NCBI GenBank assembly: GCA_905182985.1
Contig: CAJJDN010000030.1
Coordinates: 79,157-143,156 of the forward strand
Origin: Paramecium sonneborni
Taxonomy: Eukaryota; Ciliophora; Oligohymenophorea; Peniculida; Parameciidae
Length of the DNA: 64,000 bases
Reading direction: 5' to 3'
This document shows positions 34,509 through 47,187 of the stretch, in pieces. Each line of letters begins with the position of its first letter. Within the stretch, counting starts at the first letter, position 1. A program made the position numbers and the translations under genes. The notes under the pieces were generated by a model. It worked only from the letters and a program-made list of their open reading frames with translations. It was not told where the DNA came from and made no database searches.

Positions 34509-36510
34509 TCATACATTTAGTTTCTTTACTAATAACTTTAAAAATATCACAGCTAATATATGAAAAGCTATAGCCACTCCAAATAAAACTAAAATACAAT
34601 TCCATAATCCAAAGTCTCTTCCATAATATTGCATAGGACTTATTGTGATAGTTTCGAAATCATTTTTATTTTTTATGATTGTTGTAAATTCTACATCTTC
34701 TAGTTGAGTTCTTCCAAAAGCCTCCAAAAAATATTTAAATGGCTTAAATAATAATATTAAATAGATACCGAAATATATTAAAACCAACTAATCCATATAG
34801 GAATTGTTTTCAAGTTTACTAATTGACCGCCAAACAATTAAATTGGTAACATTATGACAGGTCCTAATTAAGCAGCTCTTTTAGGATCAGGAAACAAACA
34901 TCCTGTAAAACTATTTTACTTACAAATATAAATACATTCCTATTCCATTTCCACTTAATGATACTGCTATTGTAATCAAAATAAACTAGATAACTTTTCC
35001 AATTTCCCAAATAAATCCAAATGCCCAATAAAGAATCAATGCCAATATTATGGAAACTGATATATTTGATGGAATTTCTACGAGAATTTTCGTAATAAAG
35101 TATGGAAATATTTTATACAATTTAGTATTTTCTTCTTTTAAAAATATTTCTCTTTCAACAGGAACTAATATATATCATATTATATACATAACATCATCAT
35201 TGGATGTAATGCTGAAAAGAATGCTCCTGTTCCTCCCATAAAACAAGCTCCATTCATATTTTATAAAAATTAAGTTATTTCTTAATATGAAGATATTTGA
35301 GGTGTTTGTTTTGGCATTTCATGGCCTACATTCCAATATAGACTACCAATAAATATTGATAAAATAAAAGCAGCAATAATTTTTGCTCTAAGTAAAGTAG
35401 GTGATCTCCAAAAATTAGTTTTAGCTCTCCAAAATAACATTTTGAATTCTTCACTAAAAGTTGATTAAGTTTTTCTTTTTAAAATTCCATTTTACTAAGT
35501 TGTATAGCTAGTTACTGCTAATTCTAAATATTTTGAATAATTATCATATGTAACCAATTATTATTAATTATTGTATATTGGATTAATATTATTCATAATA
35601 GTATCTAAAGGATTCGAATATGGTAATACTTTTAATCCAATTTAATCACAATATCCAATAATTTTATCAGCATCCCCCTAGTAAATATTTTGACCATTAT
35701 TTAGAATTATCACTCTATTGAAAAGTGAGGAGATATCAAAACTTGGTTAATGTATAGTAAAAACAATTGTTCTTTAATATTTCAATGCAATCTTCTTCAA
35801 AATGTTCATACAAATAAATGCAGTATATGAGTCTAATCCTGAAGTTGGTTCATCTAATATAATAACTGGAGGATCACTAACTAATTCTACACCTATTGCT
35901 GTTCGTTTCTTTTCACCTCCAGATATTCCTTTTAGCATTCTATCTCCTATATAAGTATCTTTACACAAATGTAAATTTAGATCTTTTATAAGTTCATTTA
36001 CTCTAGATATTTTATTCAAATAAGTTCCTTTTAATCTTAATGAGGCTGAAAATAATAATGTTTCTTTCACTGTGAGAGTTGCCATTAATAAATCATCTTA
36101 CATTACAAAGGCTCCAAAATCTGTAAACTTTTCATATTCCTCATTATTTGCTAAAAATGTTCCACTAACACTTATATTATTATTTCCTTTATATCTTTTG
36201 CTTAGTAATGCAACTAAGGTTGTTTTTCCAGCTCCTGATGGACCAAGAATTGCAGTCAGTTACCCTCTTAATGCATATCCTGTTACATTATTTAATATAT
36301 ATTTTGTATTTGATTCTTTTTCTAAAAGATTCTCAGATTCTCTAACTTTAGTTTTTTTCTTAATTTCCTAACTCTAATTTTTTTAACAATTCAATTTACC
36401 AATGTCACAGTTACGTTATTCCATTTTAAATCAATCACTTATGTATTAGAAACACTTTCAGATCTTATTGGAAGAGTAATTAAGCATTCTTTTTAATTTT
36501 TATCTTTCAT
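34509..36510 (-). CDS. ABCG-family half-transporter
   Basis: Four introns (26, 23, 25 and 26 nt) leave 633 residues in the ABCG order, with the nucleotide-binding domain first and the membrane domain second. Visible elements are Walker A GPSGAGKTTL (~residue 95), signature ISGGEKKR, Walker B VIILDEPTSGLDSYTA and the H-loop FTIHQPSF. The membrane domain starts near residue 370 (AKIIAAFILSIFIGSLYWNV) and includes GPVIMLPIQLFGGQLVN, a well-conserved ABCG stretch, and a final helix ending at LKLLVKKLNV. As a half-transporter it must dimerise; relatives export lipids, sterols or drugs. ABCG genes are greatly expanded in ciliates. The substrate cannot be inferred. Confidence 0.95.
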
Positions 36511-38016
36511 ATATTTAGTTTAATTTAATATTACATCAGAATAAATATAAACCATTAATTTATTAATTATATTAATCAATTTTGACTTATATACCTAAAT
36601 CACTAAAAAAACTAAATATTACTTTAAATATCTAATCATAAAATTATATTACTTGGATTTTTAATATATGATTAATTCAATATTTTTAATTAGAAAAATT
36701 CAAACAAGTATGAAATATCTCCTTTTCTTTAATAATTCTAATTATTTTTACCAATAAATCAAAAATCAAAAAATTTCCATATCTTTGAGCAACTAAATAA
36801 AAAAATTTTAAATATTATTTTTTAAATTATGAAAAATTGATCAAATTGATCAGGAAATAAATTTTGAAAATTTAACTAAATGGAATACATGTAATTTTAA
36901 ACAAACAACTATCGTCTTTTAAAAAGAGATCTCAAAATTTTGTTATTCAATAATTATTTTAAATGGAAACTATCAGCTGAATAAGCAAATAATGATGTTT
37001 GCTTAATTTTTTTATAAAATGCAAAGCTTGGGAAATAAAACCGTCCAAACCATTATAATTTAAAGACTATCCTTTATTTTAATTCTTTGAATCTAATAAA
37101 AAAAATATCAGAAAATTAATAAAGAAAAGAAATAATCCAATCAGTTTGTAAAGTTAAGTTTCTTTTATTAATGATTTATAATTGAGGCTATTATAATAAT
37201 AAATAAGAACAAAATGTAAGAATTTCGATTATGAATGTATTAATTACAAAAAAAATAAACGGTATTAGTGAAAAAGAAAATTTTAGTAGTTTACAATAAG
37301 TTTATCAACAAAAAAGATGAATATACTCCTATTGAATCTAGAATAATAAATTAATTATAGTTTACTTTGAATAAATTTAACCTCAGAACAAGCCAATAGG
37401 ATCCTTTCCTCAAAAATTTAGATTTTAACAGGATTAATACAAAGAATTATAGAAACTAAAATTCAATTTATTTAATTCAATATTTTTAAAGAGGATTTTC
37501 CATATATTAAGATTATTTTGATTCCTTAATAATTGGATTGAGATTAAAAATATGTATTATTTTACATTATTTTTCAAAATTTTAATAGATTGATACTAAT
37601 AAAAGAAATGTTACTTTTTTTAAATAGAAAAAAAATATTTTAAAAATAAGTATTTCTATAGATGTCAGAAGTTAGAATAATTATAAATTAAGTAAAAAAA
37701 ATAAGTCCCCAAATAATGTTTTATAATTTTTATAAATAAATCTCATTAAAGAGATAGGAAGATATAATTATTATTTTTTAGTTTCAAATTCAAGTATAAA
37801 TTTAGAGAAAAGCATTTAAAGAAGTGAAAAAAGTTGAATTATAAAATAAATAATAGAAATGCATAATTGATTTTATAATACAATTAATTGATATCTTTGA
37901 AATAAGATTACATATGGACACTTGAAGTCTCATTAAGCAAATTAGAATTCGATTCATTTATATTGTCATAATATAATTCAAATAAAAACGGATTAATAAT
38001 ATATTTAATATTCATA
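36511..38016. other. 1.5-kb gene-poor region with one doubtful open frame
   Basis: This is among the longest stretches here without a convincing gene. On the plus strand an ATG at 37235 opens a 200-codon frame to TGA 37835-37837 (start MYQLQKKQTVLVKKKILVV, later DPFLKNLDFNRI). It has no recognisable domain. In DNA this AT-rich, with TGA the only stop, frames of this length can arise by chance, so I do not call it a gene. The last ~100 bp should hold the promoter of the trichocyst gene. Confidence 0.3.
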
Positions 38017-39279
38017 ATGAAGTTTTCGATTGTACTTCCAATTGTTCTTATAATTGGTAGTTTAGCTGCTGATTTTGATTAATAGGTAGAAGAGTTATAG
38101 AACTCTAACTTTGGTTAAACAATATTACAAACCATTTTGATGGAATTGCAAACTGGAGATCCTGTAGTCTCTAATCTTATAAATATGGTTTAAGGTTTAG
38201 AAACAACACTTGAGAATGAATAGGAAAGAGATGATAAAAGGATAGCTAGAATTTCATAAAATTGTGACATTGATATAAATACTTTGAAAGATCAAATAAA
38301 TTAAAATACTGTCAATTCTTTAACACTTAAAAGCGAATTGGACAGTTTGAATCCATAAAAAGTATCAGCAGTAGCTAGTTTGGAAAGAAAAAATAATGAA
38401 ATAAATGATCTTAAAGCAGAACTAAATTATTAAACTCATAAAAGAGAGACAGAAACAATTACTTATTAAGTAATTTTAGATAATTTGGAATAAGCATTAT
38501 TTGGTGTGAATTAAGTGAAAGGATATTTCAATAGTTATTTAGATGTACTTGTCAAAAATAGAAAAAGATTTGACAAACCTGAATCATCTTTCTTATAAGA
38601 AAAATACAGTTTCAAATATGATTAATCTGAAATTGAAGATTTTGAAGATTAAGGCTAATAATTTACATCTTTTACTTAAGTAGCAGCTAAAGTGAATAAA
38701 TTAAAGCATCATGTTAATAACAACATTATTCTAGGTACATTTAGAAGGGTACAGAGCAATGCTTGAAATGATGAGTCGTTTAGCTGCCAAAGCATAAGAT
38801 GAACCATCATAAGCAGAAGTCTTAACTAGAAAAGTCTTATCTATTCTCAAATAAATTGAAAATTATATATAATCTGAAAGAATTAGAGAAGATTAAGCAG
38901 AAGCACTTAGATCTGGTAATTTTGAACTTCTTTAAACTCTTTTGTCAGATTAATTAGTTTAAGCTAGTTAAGATCGTACATATATGGAAGGTTCTTTAAT
39001 TATTTTTTTTTAGGACTTGTTGAATCATTATCAACAAGAATTTAATAAGCATCTAATGAAAAATTTGAAGTTGATTCAAGAATTGTTGCAAAAACTAGAG
39101 AATTAGAAAATAGAGAAACTGATTGCAGACTTAAAAAAAATGAATATGATACTGATACAGCCAACAGGTAAAAATTTTAAATTACTTTAAGGATTAAGTA
39201 AAAGAGAGCTGTTGCAGTTGCAGTTGATCTAATCTCATCTAAGTTAGGATAACTTAAGAGAAAATTGCTTTCTAATTGA
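38017..39279 (+). CDS. Trichocyst matrix protein
   Basis: Introns of 22, 23 and 24 nt leave 397 residues. A signal peptide (MKFSIVLPIVLIIGSLAADF) leads to Gln/Glu-rich helices with regular Cys-poor coiled coil (DKRIARISQNCDIDINTLKD, LKSELDSLNPQKVSA). The prosegment region ends near RFDKPESSFLQEK. A second helical half follows (VHLEGYRAMLEMMSRLAAKA) and ends with AVDLISSKLGQLKRKLLSN. These are features of Paramecium trichocyst matrix proteins. They are proteolytically processed from proproteins, crystallise inside the secretory granule and expand on Ca2+-triggered exocytosis. Length (350-400 aa) and two-domain layout fit the family. The subfamily is not assigned. Confidence 0.9.
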
Positions 39280-39551
39280 TTTCATTATGACACGATTAAT
39301 AATAGATTATTTTATATCATATGGTCAATCATTTATTTGTCTTAATATTAAATTTGATACATTCAATATTTTAGTTGAGTATTATTCTTGAAATACTCTC
39401 AATTTTATGAGTTAATATTCTCAAAACACTATTCTAACAAATATCTTTCCATTTCTCAAAATTGCTTAATTCAGATTAAATAAATTATGAATTTTTTATA
39501 TAATTTGTTATATTTACTTTCTTATAAGAAAAAATAGACTTTTTAATAAAA

Positions 39552-42460
39552 TCAAACAGGCCTATCAAAAGTAGTTGGATCCTTTAACCAAGTGATAAAT
39601 TTACTGAAGAAGTCTGATTATTTTTTAAAATTTTAGCTAAGTTTACTGATATCAGGAGGCTGTTTTTAAATAAGTCCAAAATTGCATTAAAATTCTAACT
39701 ATAATATTATTTTTTATATCTTACAATTTAAATGAATTAATTGATCATTTATTAACATTAATTATAAGATTCTTTTATAATTTTCTTATCAGATTTTAAT
39801 AGGGTAGTTTCTAATATTTTATTTAGATAATTGCTTTCTACATTAATAATTTCATCAACAGATTTTGCATTTTAAAGCTGCTATTTAAAATCATTCCAAG
39901 TTGATTCTAAGACATCATAAAATATATAATTTTAATATATGTCAATAAAAGTTTACATTTAATAACGTAGCATTCCATAACTATTAGCTATTTTAGGATC
40001 TTTTATAAATTATATATATTTCCAATTTCTTCTTAAATTGTGTGAACAGTATCTTAATTTAATTATTTAGTCAAAAAATATTAAAATTTATTACAGAATT
40101 GAGTTTGTAAAACAAGCTTTAAGCAATTATGCTTTTGATTCTATCTTTATTTAAAGTTATTCAGAGATTTAACATTCATAAAATCCTTATCTTTCTCTTG
40201 CAAGCTTACTTTTGCTTTTAAGTTTTGGGAAAATATCAAGTTCTGCCAATTAATTAGGAACAAAATTATTTTCATTGTCAATTAATGAGAATACATTTTA
40301 ATCAACAAAATCTCCATCACTAGTGAAATAGTATTTTTTGATATTATTCCATAATTATATAAAGTTCAATTATTCAAATAATAAAAAATGAATCGACTTA
40401 TTTACCAACTAATTATGTAATCTAGCATGCATCCCAATACAAACTTCTAATTATAATTAAAAAGAATATTGTGAATTATCTTATAATTCTTCCTCTAACT
40501 TTTCTATTCTATTCTCTAATTTCAATTAAAGTTTTTTTTCATCGTTAATTTACTTCTCAACAAATTCTTCTATTATATTGTCATTAGTAATTTCTTAATT
40601 TAAATTTTCTGTTAATTATTTTTCCTCCTAACTTTTTTAAGTCTCTTCTATCAAACTATCTACTGCTTTTTTTGTTATAAGTTATATTGGAGTAGGATTA
40701 TTTTCAATTGAAATTTCTTTATTTTTCTTTACATCTTAAATATTAATACCTAATTCTGCAAGTTGCATCAATAATTGTTCTTTTTCTTTTAAAAGTTTTT
40801 TCTTTTCATTTAATTCTTATTCTAATTGAAGATTCCTTTCTTCTTAATTTTCTATTAATTTATTATATTTTCTATTAATTCTATTTACTTCGATTTGCAT
40901 TAACAATTCATTTTGTTGATTTTTTTATGATGCTTATTTTGCTTACTAAGATTCAAGATATTTTTATTATTATATTCTAACTTACATTTAAATTCTTTGA
41001 AATTCTATTTTTCTTTTTATTTAATCTTATTGTTCTTTTTAATATATAAAAATCTTATATTTTCTTATTATTTCTTTTAAACTTTAATCTTTCGATTTAT
41101 ACATGTTTTAAATATTCTAATTCTTTTATTTTAAGTTTTATTACAAGTACAATTCTGATATTTAACAAATACTTAAAATTTCCTCAACATGTTAAATTTT
41201 TAATACTTTTAATTATGTAATTAAAGCAAGACTTTAGACAGTATTTGCATATGTTGATGAAAATTATGATGGAAAATGTGAAGGAATTTATAATTCTATA
41301 TCCTAACTATTAATTCCCTTAGCAAAAATATCTAATTAAAAATTATTTAATTCATAAAATGCTTTGACAAGAAATTCATCTCTTTAATTGATCTATATTA
41401 TTTTATCATAAAGTCCTTTATTTACCAAATTACAATCATCTGCTGTAAATATATCAAAAATAATTGTGATTTGTTTATGTAAATGTTTTGTATAAATATA
41501 AAAATGCAGGATAGTCATATTTTCATCTAATATAGAAATTTAAAGTATTTTTTATTCAATTTCATCAACAAATGATTATAATATTGTGTTGATTTTACTT
41601 CTCAAAATTGTATTGGAAGGTTTTAATAAATAAAATCGTAATTTTTGAATATAATTGGCAAGATCAATAAGTTTATGTGTTATTTATTAAAGACAAGTCA
41701 TATCTTCTACATAAATAGTTTATTACTAAATATATGATAATTAATCAATATCAAACACAAAATATTCATTTTAAAAACCCTAAATAAGTTTGATTAAATA
41801 CTAATATCATCTAAATTACAAATTATATATATTGTTTCTACGTGATAATTAACAACCCTTAAGATTTTAATTAAGAAATACACTCATATTTTTACTTGAT
41901 TTAAATTGGCTGCAATTCAACTGCTTAATTGTTAATTTGTTCATTGCCTAAATTAAAGAATTTAATACATAAATCTTCCCAATATTTAGGTCTTTTTATT
42001 TGACTACCCTACAAAAGTTCGAAAAAGCTTAATTCTTTTTGAATAATAGTTTCGCTTTCTTAAGTTAATTAAGGATTTGGAATCACTTTTGATTCCGTCA
42101 ATGGTCTATAAGTCAAGAAAGATGAAATTGACATATTATCACTCAATCTTGGAATTTCAAAGTTTAATTCAAAAGGTTTATTTGATGGTTACAAATGTGT
42201 CATGGACCCTAATAAATTTTATTGATCTTATGGTTTATTCAACTAAAAGACTTCTGGAACCTCTGATTTTGAATCCCACGAAAAAGTTTGATAAGGATGG
42301 AATTGTTCACAGGAGATTGATTACATGAAGTGACCGCCTTTTTTTATAGTTTCCTCATAATTCAAAAACCCACTCTTAATATGCCTCTTTTTTTCTGCTT
42401 TAATCAGTTACACACTTACTTACTTGGTCTAAGCAATTGTAATTCATCAACATCCACCAT
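39552..42460 (-). CDS. Gamma-tubulin complex component, GCP5/6-like
   Basis: Introns of 26, 19 and 26 nt give an exact 945-residue frame. An N-terminal disordered segment (~200 residues, GSQIKRPKYWEDL) precedes the GRIP1 region: YLIKLIQGFQNEYFVFDI, ITHKLIDLANYIQKLRFYL, and ENMTILHFYIYTKHLHKQIT. A coiled-coil insertion of ~200 residues (LQLEQELNEKKKLLKEKEQL) follows. GRIP2 comes next: FTSDGDFVDQNVFSLI, GMLRYQMQTFIDIYQNYIFY, DVLESTWNDFKQQLQNAKSV and DEIIN. GRIP2 contacts gamma-tubulin; GRIP1 mediates lateral assembly of the ring complex. A long coil between the two GRIP halves is typical of GCP6. The product should nucleate microtubules at basal bodies. Confidence 0.88.
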
Positions 42461-42497
42461 TGTATTAATAGATAACATTCAATTTAAATAATATAAA

Positions 42498-43872
42498 TCA
42501 AAAAGTTGAGAAATTGTCTGCTTGACTAACCCTCCATTTCTTTGGGAAATACCATTGTTTTAAGGTTTCATCATCACTTCCTGTCAAGAGTAATGATTTA
42601 TCTTCATTCCAAATAATCATGTTAACTCCTTTAGAATGAGCCTTAAATACATCTAATTATGATACTATCCTTACAAAATGGCTATAAATCTTATACATTC
42701 CAAATCGAAATTGTTCCATCTTCATTTCCTATAAATATTTCTCCTCTTTTTTTAGACCATTCAAAACATAAGCTCTATTTTATATATTTTGATTACCTTA
42801 TTTTTTACCTCAACATTAGTTTTTATTTATGCAAAACCATTCTAAAGTCCTTTTGCGAAATCAAATATTATAATATGACTTGGATCATAATTTAATGCCA
42901 TTAAATAATTTCTCTCATTATCTATCAATAATTATTTAATTTGAGGAGTGTGAGTTTAAACTTTGAGTCCTATTTTTACAAAAGGCACTTAACATATATA
43001 TATTTCACCAATGTCATTAGCTATAACTATAATGTTTCTTATAGAATTATAAATTATGTTTGTTAAATCATGTTACCCAACTGTTATTTCTTAAAACTCA
43101 TTTATTTTTTTAGTATTTTGTATTTTTAAAAAATTACTTGTAATAGCATGAATTTCTCTTTAAACTAAAACACATCCTGATATTTTAGTTTATGAAATCT
43201 AAAATTACTCTTCCATATCGATTGTATATTTGTCATCCAATCTATAATAATAAACCAATCCTGATGAAAGCCTATTTTAATCAAATTATTTATTTGTACC
43301 CTACAACAAAAGAGTTTTCACTATTATTAAAGTTCATACAAATCAAGGTTTTGAAATATTCTTTAGAAAATAGTTTTTGCTTAAAATTCTGACTAAAGCA
43401 AACAACTGTACTTATAGGAGATTTTTTTGTTGAATCTAACATATTATTCATATAAGTATCTATTCTTGTAAGAATACTAGAATCATGGAGTAATAATAAA
43501 GTAATATTATCATTTTCATGTATATCTTTCAAACACATATTTAAAATCCTGATTTAAGTTTAAACTGGATGTAAAAATTCATCATATTGATCAAGCTTTT
43601 TAGGAAAAAAAGTTTACTATTAAAAAATCTCTAATAATTGTTGAATTCATTATTTCCATTCTACTTTACAATTAATTTAGATAATCATTTAGTTATTACA
43701 TTCTGAATTCGATCTCACTTCTATTTAGATGAAATAACTATTTTTTTGGAAATTACGGTAGATCATTATACATTTCAATCAATTTATTATGGATTAGTTC
43801 TATCTCAGAATATCTATTATGTAAGTATAATTATCTTACCTTTTATATATTTGCCATCTTTTCTTGCTGCAT
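42498..43872 (-). CDS. WD40-repeat protein with coiled N-terminus
   Basis: Four introns (22, 28, 22 and 22 nt) give an exact 426-residue frame. I take ATG 43872 (MQQEKMANIQK), 15 bp upstream of an in-frame alternative. The first ~100 residues are helical (EIELIHNKLIEMYNDLPQFP, RMQQLNDYLNQLQSRMEIMN). Residues ~115-415 hold degenerate WD40 blades: ITLLLLHDSSILTRID, GLSSGLVYYYRLDDKY, KRGEIFIGNEDGTISIWNVQ, and the clearest, KSLLLTGSDDETLKQWYFP. The beta-propeller is a docking scaffold. No named orthologue is recognised. The stop is 37 bp from the start of the GCP gene on the same strand. Confidence 0.85.
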
Positions 43873-44305
43873 TCTACAGTTATTATATATTTTATGATAG
43901 ATTTTTCCTAAATGAATGAACCAACTTAAATTTTTATTTCTTGGCTATTTTTATTTGACATGCTTGTCTGCAATAAATAAAAACTTTTATTATTAAATTT
44001 TAAATAATATGCATTTTTCATTTAGATGTTGAACAAATTATCAAATAATGAAAATAACATAAATAAGATTATTATAGATTAGTGGTTTTTTATTTATTAA
44101 AAGGGTTCCATCATGAATTCTTATTAATATATTTAAATTCTTTTTTAAAATCACAAAACTTATTTTTTTAAAATTAAAACGAGCTTATTCATTCTAAATT
44201 AATGTTACGCAGTTAAGCTCAAAACAATTTTGATGGATAGATAAAAATTTTTTTTGAAGATCTGAGTGAATTATAAAAAAATTTCAATTATATTTTATTT
44301 AAAAT
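43873..44305. other. Divergent promoter region
   Basis: About 430 bp between two diverging genes, which must contain both promoters. It is AT-rich and I see no coding frame, repeat or recognisable control element. Confidence 0.35.
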
Positions 44306-45405
44306 ATGAGATAATAAAAGAGTTCTTTAATTTAATTGCTTTGCAAGTGTCTAAAGTTTAGAAAAACAAAATCTTAAAGTTATGAATAGATTAAGAATCC
44401 TATTAATATTCCTCAATAGACTGAAAGATCTAAAGTAATATTGTGATTATATAAGGGGAGAAAAACTTTAGTAATTGATTTGGATGAAACTTTGGTTCAT
44501 AGTTCATTTGAACCAATGAAAATTAACGATTTGATCGTTGAAGTAAGTATAAAATTAACAAGGTTTCAATGAATGATTAGAAATATAAAATATATGTTAA
44601 CATAAGACCAGGTGCACAAGAGTTTTTACTAGAAACTTCAAAATATTTTGAGATTATAATTTTCACAGCAAGCATAAGTGAATATGCGAATTCTGTTATT
44701 GATTTTTTAGATCCTCTTGGTTTAGTTGATTTAAGATTATTTAGAGAAAACTGCACAATATATAACAATATTCTTGTTAAGGATCTTTCATTATTAAAAA
44801 GAAATTTAGATTCAGTAATATTAATAGATGTATATTAATTATTATTATGTATAGAATTCAGTTAATTCTTTCATGTTTTAACCTATGAATGCTATACATA
44901 TTTTAAACTATTTTGAAGATAAATCAGATTAAGAATTAACTCTATTAATTCCATTTTTAAAACTTCTTTCCTAAGTATTAATTAAATATATAAATAGTTT
45001 CAAGATGTTAGACCTGTTCATGAATGGTTGTTTAAGTATGCACATTTTGATAAGTTTGAATATGTTGATTAAACAGGCACTAAATAATTATTCTACGATT
45101 TGCCTACAAGTTCAGATACTTAAAGAGATAAATTATTAAGCCCAGCTGATACACCAAAATTAGAAGAACAAAAAATACTTATAAAAACTGGAAATTTAAA
45201 TTTGAAAAGTTAATAATTAAAAGAAGATGAAATAAATGATGAATTAGAAGAAAAATAAAATGAATCAATATAAGCTGATAAATGTACAGAAACACCAAAT
45301 AGAAGTGAAACCATCAATGAAAAATTATGTGTTTTAAGGGATAATTTAAACATTAATTCACCTAACTCTGTAGGAAAATAAATCTAATTTCCATAAAACT
45401 AATGA
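44306..45405 (+). CDS. SCP/FCP1-type phosphatase (CTD small phosphatase-like)
   Basis: Introns of 21, 20, 25 and 23 nt leave 336 residues. The HAD phosphatase signature is intact: [18 protein letters not shown] near residue 60, where the first Asp is the phosphoryl acceptor and the second the acid/base. [20 protein letters not shown] gives motif II, and [20 protein letters not shown] gives the motif III Asp. [11 protein letters not shown] precedes it. This is the NIF/SCP family, whose members dephosphorylate Ser/Thr on the RNA polymerase II CTD or on signalling proteins; which applies here is unknown. The C-terminal ~110 residues are acidic, Gln/Lys-rich and probably disordered. Confidence 0.93.
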
Positions 45406-45939
45406 AAAATAAATGAATGTCTACATTTGTTTTTGATAAAACGATAATACATATTTATTTATATAGATTTATTAAAATCTTTTTAAAATTAATTTTGCAT
45501 TAAAATTAACATACATAATTGAATTTAGAGGTAGAATATAAAATATCTTTAAGCATCTGCACTTTAATCTTTCTTTTATTATCAAGGTTTTTCATTTTTC
45601 TAATTATTTATAAACTCTTTAAATTTTTATCTAAATAATCTTACTCATTCTAAATTTAAAAGAATTGAAGCATGATTAGAAGTTTCAATTTTTCTTATAA
45701 ATTTATTTATTATTATTTAAAAATAGAAAATTATTTAACAATTTAAATAAGATTTTATCAATCTATGTGAATATTGCTTATATTTTGAATAACTATTTAC
45801 ACATTTAACAAAATTTAGATTAATTTTTACAAAAAACTGATTATTTTCGAAGTATTTAAAAAAACAATTATTAATATTATATTATTGTTTTTTCTAACAT
45901 ATTTATAATTATTTTTCATACTTAATATGATTATATACA
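45406..45939. other. Convergent 3' spacer
   Basis: About 530 bp between the convergent phosphatase and Rab genes, AT-rich with long T runs. No coding frame, RNA or repeat is recognisable. Confidence 0.35.
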
Positions 45940-46616
45940 TCAGATACAACAAGAGTTTAAAGTATTTTAATTTGATTTTATTGATAAAGATGACTTCGAT
46001 TATGGGTTATCTACTTGAATTTCATTCATCATTAATATTTGATATATATCTAAATTACAAATTAATAGAAATTTACTGGAAATCATTTCTTTTAAAATAT
46101 CTTCAATTTTTTCTCCACTTGCTGCACTGCATTCTTCAAACAACAATTAATTAACTTAAGCAAAGCTTTGACCTGATGATCGATTTACTTCTCTTAGATA
46201 TTATAAATCAGTTTTATTTCCAACTAAATACAGAACACAATTTTGATCTAAATACTATTTACACATTTTAAGCCAAACCTAAAGTCATATTATCTCATTA
46301 CTTATATCTGATCAAAACTGTCTTTTTTTGTGATATCATAAAGTAAAAATACTCCTGCGGCATTTTTAAAATAACCTGAGGTCATACTTAAAAACTTTTC
46401 TTAGCCTGCAGTGTCCCATAATTATAATCGAAATAGATGAGATTCAACTATCACATCTCTAATTCCAAATTCTATTCCAATTGTTGAATGAGACTCTATA
46501 TCAAATTAATTTCTGCAAATTTTTGATATAAAATTTGTTTTTCCTGTTCCACATGAACCTAGCAAAATAATTTTTATTTAATAATCCCATTTTTTATCTT
46601 AAATTTCATTATTCAT
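45940..46616 (-). CDS. Rab-family small GTPase
   Basis: Two introns (23 and 27 nt) leave 208 residues. All nucleotide-binding motifs are in place: P-loop IILLGSCGTGKTNFI, switch I Thr in HSTIGIEF, switch II LWDTAGQEKFLSM, G4 YLVGNKTDL and G5 ECSAASGEKI. The effector-loop phrase IGIEFGIRDV and the YFKNAAGVFLLYDIT strand are Rab-like. The C-terminus is hypervariable and carries a CC pair three residues from the end, consistent with double geranylgeranylation by Rab GGTase. It would regulate a vesicle transport step; the particular Rab class is unclear, though the switch region resembles the Rab1/8/18 group. The Q of DTAGQ is encoded by TAA. Confidence 0.93.
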
Positions 46617-46753
46617 TTTAATTTTTAAAACATGAATACAATTATTTGATTAAAAATATAAGAAAATGAATAAGCTTCTAATACAAGTACCCAAAGAATT
46701 AAAATCATAATTAAAATTGATTAATGTATTATTGTATATTGTATATGTAATTT

Positions 46754-47187
46754 TCAAGCTCTATTTGGATAAAGGAACACTCTAAGGGTTGATCCAATTG
46801 CTCTTGGAGGAAGATTTCTACCAAAACGAGCAGTAACTACTCCATTGCTACCGTGGGATTTGCTAATACGTCCCCAGATTGTCTGAATGTATATAATTCA
46901 TACTCTAAATTTAGTGTTATTCTTTAATGAATGGGCCTTGTAAATATATGCAACTCTTTTTCCCCAATAGAATCTGCTTGATTCAACATCATTAACATGT
47001 TGAATTTTGAGTAATGCTTAGTTTTCATTTTATTAAACTTTTGATCTTCTAAACCCTGTAAATACAGCCTTAACCCATAGTCTAATTTAAATGCTATATT
47101 CTACCTAACAGGTGCACTTTTGTTTGTTGTTTTAACTTTTTATACAGTCTTTGTGGCTCCTTTCTATTATTCAGCCTATCCCTTCAT
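46754..47187 (-). CDS. RPL35A: 60S ribosomal protein eL33 (L35A)
   Basis: Introns of 23 and 21 nt leave 129 residues. VRLWVKAVFTGFRRSKVQQN opens the eL33 fold, followed by ENQALLKIQHVNDVESSRFY and WGKRVAYIYKA. The C-terminus is the most conserved part: TIWGRISKSHGSNGVVTARF, then GRNLPPRAIGSTLRVFLYPN and RA. It is a 60S component near the tRNA exit region. A ~25-residue Gln/Lys/Thr leader is longer than in yeast. Codon choice is richer in C-ending codons than in neighbouring genes, as expected for a highly expressed gene. Confidence 0.96.
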
